NCBI RefSeq assembly: GCF_012927265.1
Contig: NZ_JABBGF010000002.1
Coordinates: 558,001-622,000 of the forward strand
Source of the DNA: Chryseobacterium cheonjiense
GTDB lineage: Bacteria > Bacteroidota > Bacteroidia > Flavobacteriales > Weeksellaceae
Reading direction: 5' to 3'
DNA: 64,000 nt
Part shown: positions 9,077 through 17,531 of the stretch, piece after piece
Position numbering within the stretch: position 1 is the first letter of the stretch
Layout of the letters: each line of letters starts with the position of its first letter
Program-made: the position numbers and the translations under genes
The notes under the pieces: model-generated
What the model was told of the DNA's origin: nothing
Database searches by the model: none
Seen by the model: only the letters and a program-made list of their open reading frames with translations

Positions 9077-10105
9077 CTATTTTTTTTCAAAACCTTCCGG
9101 TAAAATATAATGTCCCGTAAGAGGGTCCAGCGAAACTTCAGTTCCGGCTATTGCTCTTCTTTTTTTGGCTGCATTGGCATCAATAGCTGAAATTGCGATC
9201 GTGCCCACTATACTTCCGACCAATCCTGCTACCCCTCCGCCCATTATCAAAACACCAGAAGAATTTTCAGGGAAAAGCTCTTCTTTTTTAACCTCAATGA
9301 AAAGCCCCATTTCATCCCTAAAAATTTCAACATATCCCACAGGAATTACCTTATAAGGTATTCCGTTATATACAAAAGCATAACAATTCATAACAGAGAT
9401 CTTACTTTCTCCATTCACAGCTGTTGTTACAACTCCCTTTTTATTTGTTTGTATCACAAATCCGGGTTCGGGATTATGAGTGAAAAAGCTGTAATAGCTT
9501 CTATAAATGCCATCTTTTAAACTGTCTGTTTTTAAGATATCGAGCTTATCCTTCAATATAGCTGCATAATCTTTCAGCTCACTTTCTGAAAGACCATATT
9601 CCCAGGGTTTTTTCTGATAGGAAGTTTTAATTAAATCAGCCAAAATAAGCGTGACTTTTTTGGATAAGCTTTGAGCCAGATAAGGCGTGACGCGCGATGA
9701 AACGGTTGCTACAGTATCTTTTCTGTAGACGAAATGGTAACCATCTTCTTTTTTAATAAAGGTACTTGCCCTTAGTTCAAGCTTAGCAATGGAAGATTTT
9801 TCCTTTTTGTCTTCGGTTATTTCTATATTTTCCAGCAATACGACGAAATCGTCTTTTCCCCTTTCTTTGTTTTCCTTATAAAACCAATCCTGAATGTCTT
9901 TATCCGCACTGTTTTCGAAGGTAATATTTACCTGGTCTTTGTGATACATTACAGATCCGATTTCCTTACTTGGCCTTTGGTCAATCACTGTAAATGTTTT
10001 GATAGAATTGCTTCTGTCTCTGATTGATTTGGAAAGGTCAATCGTTTCGGTTTTCTGTGCCTGAAATAATGCAGAAAAAATTAAAAAGGAAAATATTATT
10101 TTCAT
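9077..10105 (-). CDS. Secreted glycine-zipper protein, tandem paralogue 1
   Basis: A 342-residue predicted periplasmic or surface protein of unknown function. I placed the start at the internal ATG (MKIIFSFLIFSALFQAQ) because it begins a clean signal peptide and clears the upstream gene, while an ATG 33 bases earlier would add a polar extension overlapping that gene. Family marks shared with the next three genes: ET[I]..S/ENI.DR near the N-terminus, an F-hydrophobic-DxR segment (VIDQRPSKEIG), LKDGIYRSYYSFF mid-protein, a Gly-rich hydrophobic stretch near residue 290 (GGGVAGLVGSIVG) resembling a glycine zipper, and a closing DPLTGHYILPEG. It is the last gene of the array. Confidence 0.75.
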   Translation of the reverse strand: MKIIFSFLIFSALFQAQKTETIDLSKSIRDRSNSIKTFTVIDQRPSKEIGSVMYHKDQVNITFENSADKDIQDWFYKENKERGKDDFVVLLENIEITEDKKEKSSIAKLELRASTFIKKEDGYHFVYRKDTVATVSSRVTPYLAQSLSKKVTLILADLIKTSYQKKPWEYGLSESELKDYAAILKDKLDILKTDSLKDGIYRSYYSFFTHNPEPGFVIQTNKKGVVTTAVNGESKISVMNCYAFVYNGIPYKVIPVGYVEIFRDEMGLFIEVKKEELFPENSSGVLIMGGGVAGLVGSIVGTIAISAIDANAAKKRRAIAGTEVSLDPLTGHYILPEGFEKK

Positions 10106-10121
10106 ATTAAAATGAACTAAT

Positions 10122-11162
10122 TTATTTGGTAAAAACATAGCCTCCCGTTAAAGAATCTATATAGACGTCGGTTTCCAAAGTAGACCGATACCCTATTCCG
10201 TTCATAGCCCCGCCATTAGAGCTTGATGCCGAATCTATTGCTGCTCCGATAAGTGCTCCTACCACGCCTCCCGCTATAGCGCCAACAAAAACACCTCCGG
10301 TTTTTGCCTGCAAAAAAAGATTGACTCTTGAAGTGTGAATATAAAATCCTTTCTGGTCTTTACGCATTCCATCAAAACCTACAGGCGTGAGTTTATAGGC
10401 TTTGCCTCCTTCTACATAACAGTACATCTGTGATATTGAAGTCTGAATATCTTTATACATCAATCTTACCACTTCGCCTCGCCCATTTTTCTTTGTGTAG
10501 TAGTCCGGGTTGGGATTCTGCTCACGGAAGCTCTTAAAATTAAGATAAACTCCGTCCTTAAGTTCCGGGTTATTGAATGCTTTATAATCTTTGTTCAGAT
10601 ATTCATCGTAATTGTTTATTTCGCTTTCAGGAATGTAAGATCCGGTAATATTCAGAAAATATGCAGCTTTGATAAATTCTGTAATTACATCAGAAGTTTC
10701 TGAAGCCAGAAATCTTTGCGGATGCGCTGTTGTTTTAGGATTGCTGACGATCACATTATCATAACGGTTGATAAAATAATACCTGTCATTTCTTTTAAGG
10801 AAAGCAGAAATTCTGATCTTTGCTTTACCATAAGGAAAATCTTTATTATCATCCTGTTCATCATAAAATTTCAGATCTTCAAGCATGATTATGATATCAT
10901 TTGTTCCTACTTTCTTATTATCCCGGATAAATTTGTTTTCTATATACTCTTTCAGATCTTCATGCTCAAATTTTATTTCTGCTTTTTCATCTTTATCGGT
11001 AATTATTCCAATATGTTTGTCCGTTCTGTTATCAATAAAAGTTATTGATTTTGTTCTGGAATTTTTGTCTTTGATATTTTCATTAAGCTTAATCAGTTCA
11101 GATTTCTGAGCCGCAAACAATGTCGAAATAATAAGCAATACCAGTAAAACGCTTTTTCTCAT
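10122..11162 (-). CDS. Secreted glycine-zipper protein, tandem paralogue 2
   Basis: A 346-residue predicted secreted protein, 16 bases from paralogue 1, so the two are probably one transcript. The start chosen is MRKSVLLVLLIISTLFAAQ, the beginning of the signal peptide; 12 further upstream codons in frame look spurious. Closest to paralogue 3: both carry EDLK.YDEQ, FLKRND.YYFINR and DNVIV. It has the Gly-rich C-terminal stretch (VFVGAIAGGVVGALIGAAID) and the closing YIDSLTGGYVFTK. No catalytic motif is recognised. The Gly-rich stretch could insert in or associate with the outer membrane. Confidence 0.75.
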   Translation of the reverse strand: MRKSVLLVLLIISTLFAAQKSELIKLNENIKDKNSRTKSITFIDNRTDKHIGIITDKDEKAEIKFEHEDLKEYIENKFIRDNKKVGTNDIIIMLEDLKFYDEQDDNKDFPYGKAKIRISAFLKRNDRYYFINRYDNVIVSNPKTTAHPQRFLASETSDVITEFIKAAYFLNITGSYIPESEINNYDEYLNKDYKAFNNPELKDGVYLNFKSFREQNPNPDYYTKKNGRGEVVRLMYKDIQTSISQMYCYVEGGKAYKLTPVGFDGMRKDQKGFYIHTSRVNLFLQAKTGGVFVGAIAGGVVGALIGAAIDSASSSNGGAMNGIGYRSTLETDVYIDSLTGGYVFTK

Positions 11163-11232
11163 AAATATATCTTGTACTATTAAAATCAGGTAAAACAATA
11201 ATTGTTTTGAGAAGCCGACTTATAATTAATTA

Positions 11233-12258
11233 TTATTGAAAACTAAAATTACCGGTTAAAGAATCTATATATACTTTTCCCATAGCCGGAGATTTGAAAC
11301 CTTTTCCGTTTACTGCTGCCTTATGCGATCCGGAATCGATGGCTGCACCAATTGCCGCACCTACAAGACCTCCTGCAACAGCTCCAATAAGGACTCCGTT
11401 CCCATTTTTCTGTGTAAAAAGCTGAGTTCTGGATGCGATGATGTAATATCCTTTTCCATCTTTTTTCATTTCCTTAAAACCATCTGGTGTCGTAATGTAT
11501 GCTACTCCTCCATCTACATAAGAAAAGGTATCGTTGATAGAAATTGCCAGGTCTTCTTTGTTTTTAATTCTTACCACATTTCCTTTTTTGTTTTTTTCAA
11601 AGAAATATCCTTCAGCAGGCTTTTGTTCTGTAAAACTTTTGAAATTAAGATACACTCCGTCTTTCAGTTTTTCGTTAAGAGACTTGTTGTTTTTATCAAT
11701 ATACGAATCATAATTTGCGATATCATTCTCAGGAATGTACTGCCCTGAAACAGTATTGGTATAAGAACTTTTTATAAATTCTGCAATAATTTCGGCGATG
11801 GTGAGGGAAAGGTATTTTGAGGCAGTAGATGTCCTTTTCGGATCACATACGATAACATTATCAAACCGGTTAATAAAATAATAATTATCATTTCTTTTAA
11901 GGAAACTCGAGATTTTTATTTTCGCTTTTGAATATTTTTCTTTGTCATTCTGTGCCTGCTCGTCATACACCTTCAGTTCCTCAAGATACAGAACGATGTC
12001 CTTGTTTCCTGTTGTTTTATTGTCTTCTACAAACCAGCTTTCGATTAAATTTTTCAGATCTTCATCCGGAAGCCTGATCTCTGCTTCTCCTTTTTTATTA
12101 GATATTTTCCCGATCACTTTATCTTTTCGTCCGTCAATTAACGTAAGAGATTTTGTAAGTGCTTTTCTATCCTTAATATTTTCTTTGAATTCAATCGTCT
12201 CAATTTTCTGTGCAGAAAGAGAAACCGAAAACAAGAAAAACAGAATAAGTTTTTTCAT
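11233..12258 (-). CDS. Secreted glycine-zipper protein, tandem paralogue 3
   Basis: A 341-residue predicted secreted protein with signal peptide MKKLILFFLFSVSLSAQ. Family segments seen: TKSLTLIDGRKDKVIG, LKDGVYLNFKSF, the glycine zipper GVLIGAVAGGLVGAAIGAA near residue 290 and the closing YIDSLTGNFSFQ. It has its own promoter (TAGTTTTG 15 bases upstream) in a 5' region nearly identical to that of paralogue 4, which shows that the duplication included the promoter. Function unknown. Confidence 0.78.
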   Translation of the reverse strand: MKKLILFFLFSVSLSAQKIETIEFKENIKDRKALTKSLTLIDGRKDKVIGKISNKKGEAEIRLPDEDLKNLIESWFVEDNKTTGNKDIVLYLEELKVYDEQAQNDKEKYSKAKIKISSFLKRNDNYYFINRFDNVIVCDPKRTSTASKYLSLTIAEIIAEFIKSSYTNTVSGQYIPENDIANYDSYIDKNNKSLNEKLKDGVYLNFKSFTEQKPAEGYFFEKNKKGNVVRIKNKEDLAISINDTFSYVDGGVAYITTPDGFKEMKKDGKGYYIIASRTQLFTQKNGNGVLIGAVAGGLVGAAIGAAIDSGSHKAAVNGKGFKSPAMGKVYIDSLTGNFSFQ

Positions 12259-12301
12259 TGATTAATTTTCCTGCAAAACTACGAATAACTTTAAATTAAA
12301 C
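12256..12301 (-). repeat. Duplicated promoter region, copy A (upstream of paralogue 3)
   Basis: The first codon and about 43 upstream bases match the region at 13369-13415 almost base for base (start codon, AT spacer, CCTGCAAAACTAC, then ATAACTTTAAA, TTAAACGACT). The -7 element TAGTTTTG is at 12274-12281 on the minus strand. Confidence 0.8.
12274..12281 (-). promoter_or_regulatory. -7 element of paralogue 3
   Basis: TAGTTTTG followed by C on the minus strand, a perfect TAnnTTTG match 15 bases before the ATG. Confidence 0.6.
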
Positions 12302-12339
12302 GACTCACAATAGATTGAATTAATTTTCTGACATTTCAA

Positions 12340-13371
12340 TTATTCCGTTTTTTCGGCATTTAAAATATCTACAAAATCATATTGGCCGGTCATCGGATCA
12401 ATGTAGATTTCCTGAACCGTTTTTCCGCTTCCTGATTTTGGGCTGTACATTATTGCATCAGCAATTGCTCCTGCTAGTCCGAACATTAATCCTAATTTAA
12501 GGTCATACTGCGGAGGGAAAAGTGAATCTGGTTTTGTTAAAAGAAAAACTCCTTTTTCATTTTTAAAAACTTCCTGAAATCCGGAAAATGTATTTTTATA
12601 AGCTTTTCCGTTTTCTACAAAGACGTAAGCTTTATGTAAAGGAATCTTCTTTTTTTTTCCATTGTCGTTTTTTACGGCTCTGTAGGGCTTCCCTTCTTCA
12701 AATCTTTCTATGACATAATTTCCTTCTTCCGGTGTCTGTCTGAAAAAAGAATTATAATCAAGATAGATCCCATCTTTAAAAACTTCATTTTTAAAAACGG
12801 GGAAATTGCGGACATATGATTTATAATCGGAAACTTCATCAATACTAAGAATATAATTGACTGGTTTTGCCTTATACGTTCTATCAAAATATAATGAAAA
12901 CAAATGATGAATATTCTTTACCATGATATCAGAAACATCCCTATGGCTGAACATAAAAACAGTATCCTTTTTATAAAGAAATCTGTACCGGTCTCCTTCT
13001 TTTACAAAACTTTGTACAGAAAAATTTATCCTTCCGATATTCTTCCTCTCCTCTGTTTCTTTTACTGATAGGTCTAAATTATGTAATACTAAAACAAGAT
13101 CTTGTTTTCCTCCTTTTAGATTGCTTTTCTGATACCAGCCGACAAGATCTTCTTCAGCACTTTTAGAAAATGAAACTTCCTTCATTTCCCTGTTGTCTCC
13201 AAAAGGCAGAAACCCAATACTTTTATTTATTCTTTTATCGATAACAATCAATGAATTGTAATCCCCTTCTCCGTTATTCGGAATATCACCTTTTAATTTA
13301 ATAAATTCCTTGTTTTGAGCGAATGCATTTAGCATCAAAAGCACCATCATCATTTGCAAGAGTTTTTTCAT
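12340..13371 (-). CDS. Secreted glycine-zipper-like protein, tandem paralogue 4 (divergent)
   Basis: A 343-residue predicted secreted protein (signal peptide MKKLLQMMMVLLMLNAFAQ) and the most divergent member of the array. Shared marks are SLIVIDKRINKSIGF, FKDGIYLDYNSFF, an Ala/Gly-rich segment near residue 300 (LGLMFGLAGAIADAI) that is weaker than the zippers of its paralogues, and the closing IYIDPMTGQYDFV. It is first in the array and has its own promoter, nested with the terminator of the upstream ECF operon. Function unknown. Confidence 0.75.
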   Translation of the reverse strand: MKKLLQMMMVLLMLNAFAQNKEFIKLKGDIPNNGEGDYNSLIVIDKRINKSIGFLPFGDNREMKEVSFSKSAEEDLVGWYQKSNLKGGKQDLVLVLHNLDLSVKETEERKNIGRINFSVQSFVKEGDRYRFLYKKDTVFMFSHRDVSDIMVKNIHHLFSLYFDRTYKAKPVNYILSIDEVSDYKSYVRNFPVFKNEVFKDGIYLDYNSFFRQTPEEGNYVIERFEEGKPYRAVKNDNGKKKKIPLHKAYVFVENGKAYKNTFSGFQEVFKNEKGVFLLTKPDSLFPPQYDLKLGLMFGLAGAIADAIMYSPKSGSGKTVQEIYIDPMTGQYDFVDILNAEKTE

Positions 13372-13415
13372 TGATTAATTTTCCTGCAAAACTACAAATA
13401 ACTTTAAAAATTAAA
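13369..13415 (-). repeat. Duplicated promoter region, copy B (upstream of paralogue 4)
   Basis: Near-identical partner of 12256-12301. The -7 element TAGTTTTG is at 13387-13394 on the minus strand. The right edge runs into a terminator hairpin arm. Confidence 0.8.
13387..13394 (-). promoter_or_regulatory. -7 element of paralogue 4
   Basis: TAGTTTTG followed by C on the minus strand, 15 bases before the ATG. Confidence 0.6.
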
Positions 13416-13444
13416 CGACTCTTACAATAAATTGCAAGAGTCGT
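13415..13444 (-). terminator. Terminator of the ECF sigma operon
   Basis: Perfect 9-bp stem ACGACTCTT/AAGAGTCGT with a 12-base loop, followed on the minus strand by TTTAATTTTTAAAG. It sits where the -33 region of the paralogue 4 promoter should be. Confidence 0.7.
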
Positions 13445-13474
13445 CCAACATTAAAAAAATAAACTATTATGGTT

Positions 13475-13972
13475 TTATCTCTGTCTTGGAGCGTTATCTC
13501 TGTGAGGCTTTCTTTCATTTACCTTTTCCCTCATCATTCCCTCTGTCTGAAATAGCTTCAAGACCTTTTGGCAAGGAATTACCTGCTGCATTTTATCAGC
13601 ATATTTTTTTCTGTTATCCAACAGCTTCTGCCCTACTTCAAAGCTTTGCTGCAACTTGGCTTTCGCTTCGTCGTCGGATAAGTTATCAGGGTTAAAATTA
13701 GAATTAAACTGGCTTTTAATCTGCTTCTGGCTTTCAAGATATTCATTATAAATATCTGTAAATTCATCTTTATCTCCGGGATCTATATCCAGATTATCCA
13801 TCACCATATTATTTCTGAATTTTGTCAGAAGCGCTTTTCTTTCTTCCGGAGACAGACTGTTGATAACCTCTTTTCTTTGTTTGGGGTCCATTTTCTTCCA
13901 GTCATAATCCGTTTTTTGGGCATTAAGACCAAAACCGTAGATTATTAAAAGCATAAATAATATCTTTTTCAT
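13475..13972 (-). CDS. Spy/CpxP (LTXXQ)-like periplasmic protein, third gene of an ECF sigma operon
   Basis: A 165-residue secreted protein (signal peptide to about residue 18). Almost all of the rest is helical and highly charged, with a KMDPKQRKEVINSLSPEERKALL segment that resembles the LTxxQ motif of Spy/CpxP chaperone-sensors. Such genes in flavobacteria are usually annotated as sensors of ECF-type sigma factors. It follows the anti-sigma-like gene by 9 bases and ends the operon. Probable role, by context: sensing envelope or protein-folding stress. That role is inferred. Confidence 0.78.
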   Translation of the reverse strand: MKKILFMLLIIYGFGLNAQKTDYDWKKMDPKQRKEVINSLSPEERKALLTKFRNNMVMDNLDIDPGDKDEFTDIYNEYLESQKQIKSQFNSNFNPDNLSDDEAKAKLQQSFEVGQKLLDNRKKYADKMQQVIPCQKVLKLFQTEGMMREKVNERKPHRDNAPRQR

Positions 13973-13981
13973 CTTTCCTTT

Positions 13982-14611
13982 TTAATTATACAAATCCAAA
14001 TAAACGTCCTGAGTTGAATTACTTGCCAGCTCTGAAATTTCAGAACTTGTAAATGAATCCAGATATTCGTTCATCCGAGTTTCCTGCTTCTTGGTAGATT
14101 TTACAGCCTGTACTGCAGTTTTTCTTTCTTTTTTTGGTTTCTCCTGAGCAAAAACTTTATTATCAGACTGATTTACAACTGTTTGATCATTATTTTTAAC
14201 GGAAGTTAAATCAGATTGCAATGTTTCGTAAGCAATTTCGCTTTCTGTTTTTGGCTCAGTTGTGTTTGCAACATAAGCAACTTTGGAACTTGAATTTTCT
14301 TTTGTTGCTTCATTTGCGGAATTGTAAACAAAAGTCGCTCCAAAAATTAAGGCCAGAGATGCTGCAGCGGCATACGCCCAGTTAAGTTTAAAAATAGGCG
14401 CCCGCTTACGAAGGATCACTTTGCTTACTACGTGATTCTGAACATCCTCGTACATACTCTCAGAAACTCTAAAAATATTTTTACGTTCCAGTTTTTCCAG
14501 GTCAAATTCATTCAATCCGCTTATTACTTTCCCCTGAATATTTTCAAACAGGTTTTCAGGTACTGTGTAAATATTTTTACGTTCTAATTTTTCTATGTCG
14601 AACTCTTTCAT
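13982..14611 (-). CDS. Anti-sigma-factor-like single-pass membrane protein with duplicated N-terminal motif
   Basis: A 209-residue protein with a cytosolic N-terminal region (residues 1-70), one transmembrane helix (about 75-97) and an extracytoplasmic Ser/Thr/Lys-rich tail. The cytosolic part holds two copies of one motif: FDIEKLERKNIYTVPENLFE and FDLEKLERKNIFRVSESMYE. Position directly after an ECF sigma gene suggests that this region binds the sigma factor. It lacks a recognisable zinc anti-sigma (HxxxCxxC) motif. The call rests on gene order and topology. Confidence 0.72.
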   Translation of the reverse strand: MKEFDIEKLERKNIYTVPENLFENIQGKVISGLNEFDLEKLERKNIFRVSESMYEDVQNHVVSKVILRKRAPIFKLNWAYAAAASLALIFGATFVYNSANEATKENSSSKVAYVANTTEPKTESEIAYETLQSDLTSVKNNDQTVVNQSDNKVFAQEKPKKERKTAVQAVKSTKKQETRMNEYLDSFTSSEISELASNSTQDVYLDLYN

Positions 14612-14628
14612 TTCAGTTTTCTCAAAAA

Positions 14629-15180
14629 TTATCTTTCGTAATTTTCTTTAATATATTCTTCTATCTTTTGCTTGGCATAATGATAATTTGTTTTTAAAGT
14701 CCCTACCGACATATCTACAATTTTAGATATCTCTTCGTAAGGCAAATCATCATAATACCGCATCATAAATACCAGTTTCTGCTTTTCCGGCAGGCTTTGT
14801 ATGGCGTTCTGGAGCAGGATCTGTATTTCTTCGGCATCTTCCTGTGCATTATCGGCAACCAGGTTCTGCATGTGGTACTCCGGATCTTCATCAGTTTTCT
14901 GCATCTTTTTCAGTTTATTTACCTGTTGCAGCGCTTCATTGGTTGCAATTCTGTACAGCCAGGTATACAGTTGGCTGTCATTTTTAAACTGATGAAAATT
15001 CTGATAAGCTTTAATAAAAGTCTCCTGCAAAGTGTCCTGAGCTAGATCACCGTCCACAATAATTCTTCTTATGTGCCAATACAATCTGCTTTGATAAGCA
15101 TCCATCAAAGCGCGAACTCCTTTTTCCTGAGTTCGTGGATGTTGCATCAACGAAATAATTTCCGCGTCCTTAATCTTCAT
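14629..15180 (-). CDS. ECF-type RNA polymerase sigma factor (sigma-70 family)
   Basis: A 183-residue sigma factor with region 2 (LAQDTLQETFIKAYQNFHQF...LYTWLYRIATNEAL) and region 4 (LPYEEISKIVDMSVGTLKTN). There is no region 1.1 or 3, as in ECF factors. It directs RNA polymerase to a stress regulon and probably to its own promoter. It is the first gene of a three-gene operon with the anti-sigma-like and LTXXQ-like genes. A TAnnTTTG element upstream (TATTTTTG) suggests housekeeping expression as well. Confidence 0.93.
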   Translation of the reverse strand: MKIKDAEIISLMQHPRTQEKGVRALMDAYQSRLYWHIRRIIVDGDLAQDTLQETFIKAYQNFHQFKNDSQLYTWLYRIATNEALQQVNKLKKMQKTDEDPEYHMQNLVADNAQEDAEEIQILLQNAIQSLPEKQKLVFMMRYYDDLPYEEISKIVDMSVGTLKTNYHYAKQKIEEYIKENYER

Positions 15181-15205
15181 AAGATGCTTTCATTGTTTTG
15201 GATTA

Positions 15206-15213
15206 CAAAAATA
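15206..15213 (-). promoter_or_regulatory. -7 element of the ECF sigma operon
   Basis: TATTTTTG on the minus strand, 25 bases before the ATG. Confidence 0.5.
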
Positions 15214-15431
15214 ATAGAAAGTTAAATTAAGTATTCAATTTTTAGTCCAATATAACAATTATTTATAATATTTTACTTTGTCTGAAAATGATTGATACAG
15301 TGATGGTATTAAATTTTTCACTTACGATTCGTTTTAAAGAGCTGTAAAATCTTATAAGTAGAAAAAATTGCATCACCGGAATGTCAACCCTAAAACTGAT
15401 CCCTTCTCTCCTATCTTCCTGCATAAAATAT

Positions 15432-15439
15432 TATCTTTG
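15432..15439 (+). promoter_or_regulatory. -7 element fixing the start of the DUF2520 gene
   Basis: TATCTTTG ends 4 bases before the ATG at 15444. Transcription would start about at the ATG, which rules out the in-frame ATG at 15381 and predicts a leaderless mRNA. Confidence 0.6.
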
Positions 15440-15443
15440 TTCC

Positions 15444-16196
15444 ATGCAAACAGTAATTATCGGTTCCGGAAATGTTGCTTTTCATCTGGCAAAAGCTTTT
15501 GTTCTGAATAAAATTCCCCTTACACAAATTTTTGGCAGGAATGAAAAAGAACTGAACAAGATCTCCACAGAATTAAATATTCCCTATTCTACTGAAAATC
15601 TGAACGAAGCAGATCTTTATATCATTTGTGTAAGTGATAATTCTGTAGAAGATATTTCGGGAATTATTACCGAAAAAGACTGCCTGGTTGCTCATACTTC
15701 CGGCTCTCTTCCGAAAGAAATTTTAATGGGAAAATATAGAAAATCAAGCTTTTATCCTTTACAGACCTTTTCTAAGTCGAAAGCGATGGATTATTCCAAA
15801 ATTCCTTTTTTTATTGAAGCTGAAAATGAACAAGACCGCAAGATTCTTTTTAATATCGCCTCCCAAATTTCGAAGAATGTAATGGAAAGCACGTATGAAA
15901 AAAGAAAATATATTCATCTGACGGCCGTTTTTGCCTGCAATTTTGTAAACCATCTTTTTGCCAGAGCCAAGGAAATTTCAGACTCACAGGAAATTCCTTT
16001 TGATTATTTCTTACCGTTAATCGATGAAACCGTTCAGAAAATTTATGAAATAGATCCGAAATCTGCACAAACCGGCCCTGCAGTAAGAAATGATAAGAGG
16101 GTGCTGGAGTTGCACGAGCAGCTTCTGAACGGTGAAAGTCTTGAGATCTATAAAACAATGAATCTTTCCATTAAAAAGATGTACCACTTGCCATAA
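15444..16196 (+). CDS. Rossmann-fold/DUF2520 domain protein (F420-NADP oxidoreductase-like)
   Basis: A 250-residue cytosolic protein. The N-terminal Rossmann nucleotide-binding motif is MQTVIIGSGNVAFHLAKAF and the C-terminal half is DUF2520 (TYEKRKYIHLTAVFACNFVN, GPAVRNDKRVLELHEQLL). The family resembles ketopantoate or pyrroline-5-carboxylate reductases but its reaction is unknown. I used the internal ATG because the dinucleotide motif should begin at the N-terminus and because of the promoter position. It leads a run DUF2520-SIMPL-kdsC-maf; the DUF2520-HAD-Maf order is common in Bacteroidota. Confidence 0.85.
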   Translation: MQTVIIGSGNVAFHLAKAFVLNKIPLTQIFGRNEKELNKISTELNIPYSTENLNEADLYIICVSDNSVEDISGIITEKDCLVAHTSGSLPKEILMGKYRKSSFYPLQTFSKSKAMDYSKIPFFIEAENEQDRKILFNIASQISKNVMESTYEKRKYIHLTAVFACNFVNHLFARAKEISDSQEIPFDYFLPLIDETVQKIYEIDPKSAQTGPAVRNDKRVLELHEQLLNGESLEIYKTMNLSIKKMYHLP

Positions 16197-16201
16197 AGTT
16201 T

Positions 16202-16209
16202 TAACTTTG
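16202..16209 (+). promoter_or_regulatory. -7 element of the SIMPL gene
   Basis: TAACTTTG matches TAnnTTTG, 14 bases before the ATG. Confidence 0.5.
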
Positions 16210-16223
16210 AGAAAAACCGAAAA

Positions 16224-16979
16224 ATGAATACCAACATTATCCGTTCGCTTATCACCGGATCGGCAATCGTTATTACAGCACTTATTTTAGGCTCAAGTTT
16301 TAAAAACAGAAATTTAAAGCAGGATACCATATCCGTTACAGGCCTTGGATCCAAAGATTTTATTTCAGATGAAATAAGCTGGAGCGGCAGTTTTGATGCA
16401 GCTGCATTTGATGCTAAAGAGGCTTACAATCTAATATCACAGGACAAAGAAAAAGTAAAAGCTTTTTTCTACAGCAAAGGTTTTAAAGCCGGCGAATTTA
16501 CTTTCGGCGGTGTCAATTTCTCAAGATCTTACCGTACGGTTACCAGCAAAGATGCTGATGGGACAGAAAAATCCGAAGATATTTTTGATGGATATAAGGC
16601 TACCCAAAGTGTTTTTTTCAGGGCTAAAAAGAATCCTGCCCTTATGAAAAAGATTGAAAGTATCATTGATAAAACAGCGGAACTCATCAACAGTGGTGTG
16701 CAGTTTGAACCATCTGCGCCGCAATACACATATTCTGATCTTGCTTCATTGAAACACAGCTTAATTGAATCAGGAGCCAAAGATGCAAGACAACGGGCTG
16801 AAAAAATTGTAAAAAGTGCAGAAGGAGATCTGGGGAAATTGAAAGATGCTTCCATGGGAGTGTTCCAGATTACCGCAAAAGGATCTACGGATGAAGACAG
16901 CTACGGAGGGAATTTTGATACGACAAGTAAAGAAAAATCGGCAAGAATTACGGTAAGACTTACCTATAATCTTGATTAG
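16224..16979 (+). CDS. SIMPL (DUF541) domain envelope protein
   Basis: A 251-residue protein with an N-terminal signal anchor (about residues 7-26) and a SIMPL/DUF541 domain: ISVTGLGSKDFISDEISWSG near residue 36 and the C-terminal ITAKGSTDEDSYGG and SARITVRLTYNLD strands. SIMPL proteins (YggE-like) assemble in the periplasm as oligomers; the role is unclear, with links to oxidative stress and outer-membrane structure. It has its own TAnnTTTG element and lies 27 bases after the DUF2520 gene. Confidence 0.88.
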   Translation: MNTNIIRSLITGSAIVITALILGSSFKNRNLKQDTISVTGLGSKDFISDEISWSGSFDAAAFDAKEAYNLISQDKEKVKAFFYSKGFKAGEFTFGGVNFSRSYRTVTSKDADGTEKSEDIFDGYKATQSVFFRAKKNPALMKKIESIIDKTAELINSGVQFEPSAPQYTYSDLASLKHSLIESGAKDARQRAEKIVKSAEGDLGKLKDASMGVFQITAKGSTDEDSYGGNFDTTSKEKSARITVRLTYNLD

Positions 16980-17002
16980 ATTAAAATATTTTAAATTTTA
17001 TA

Positions 17003-17521
17003 ATGAGTTATAAAGAACAGCTTAAGAATATTAAAGCATTCGTGTTTGATGTAGACGGCGTTTTTACCGACGGAAGCGTATATCTTCTTCCGGGAGGAAA
17101 CATGTGCCGTGTAATGAATGTTCTGGACGGTTATGCAGTCGTTAAAGCATTAAAAAACAATTATTTAATCGGCGTTATTACAGGTGGAAACGACGAGATG
17201 GTAAAGCACAGGATCAGTTATCTCGGAATTGAAGATTATTATGCAAAATCTCATGATAAAATGGCTGATTTTGAAGATTTTAAAAATAAGCATCAGCTCA
17301 AAAATGAAGAAATCCTAACCATGGGCGATGATATTCCTGATCTTCATATTATGAAAAATTCCGCTATTGCAGCCTGCCCAGAAAATGCCGTTCCTGAAAT
17401 TAAAGGAATCGCTACTTATATTTCTCCGGCAAAAGGAGGGAGCGGCGCCGTACGCGACGTTATTGAGCAGGTGATGAAAGCGCAGGGAAAATGGCATGAT
17501 GATAATACACAATCTGTTTAA
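17003..17521 (+). CDS. kdsC: KdsC-like HAD phosphatase (3-deoxy-D-manno-octulosonate 8-phosphate phosphatase)
   Basis: A 172-residue HAD-superfamily type C0 phosphatase. Motif I FDVDGVFTDG supplies Asp16 and Asp18, motif II is VITGGN, and MGDDIPDLHIM is motif III/IV. Length and lack of a cap domain match KdsC, which removes phosphate from KDO-8-phosphate in lipopolysaccharide inner-core synthesis as a tetramer. CMP-KDO pathway partners are not nearby, so another sugar-acid phosphate remains possible. It is followed by maf after 10 bases. Confidence 0.85.
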   Translation: MSYKEQLKNIKAFVFDVDGVFTDGSVYLLPGGNMCRVMNVLDGYAVVKALKNNYLIGVITGGNDEMVKHRISYLGIEDYYAKSHDKMADFEDFKNKHQLKNEEILTMGDDIPDLHIMKNSAIAACPENAVPEIKGIATYISPAKGGSGAVRDVIEQVMKAQGKWHDDNTQSV

Positions 17522-17531
17522 AACATTTTAA

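Noticed and set aside
10105..10138. Longer start for paralogue 1, overlapping paralogue 2
   Set aside because: Adds a polar stretch before a clear signal peptide.
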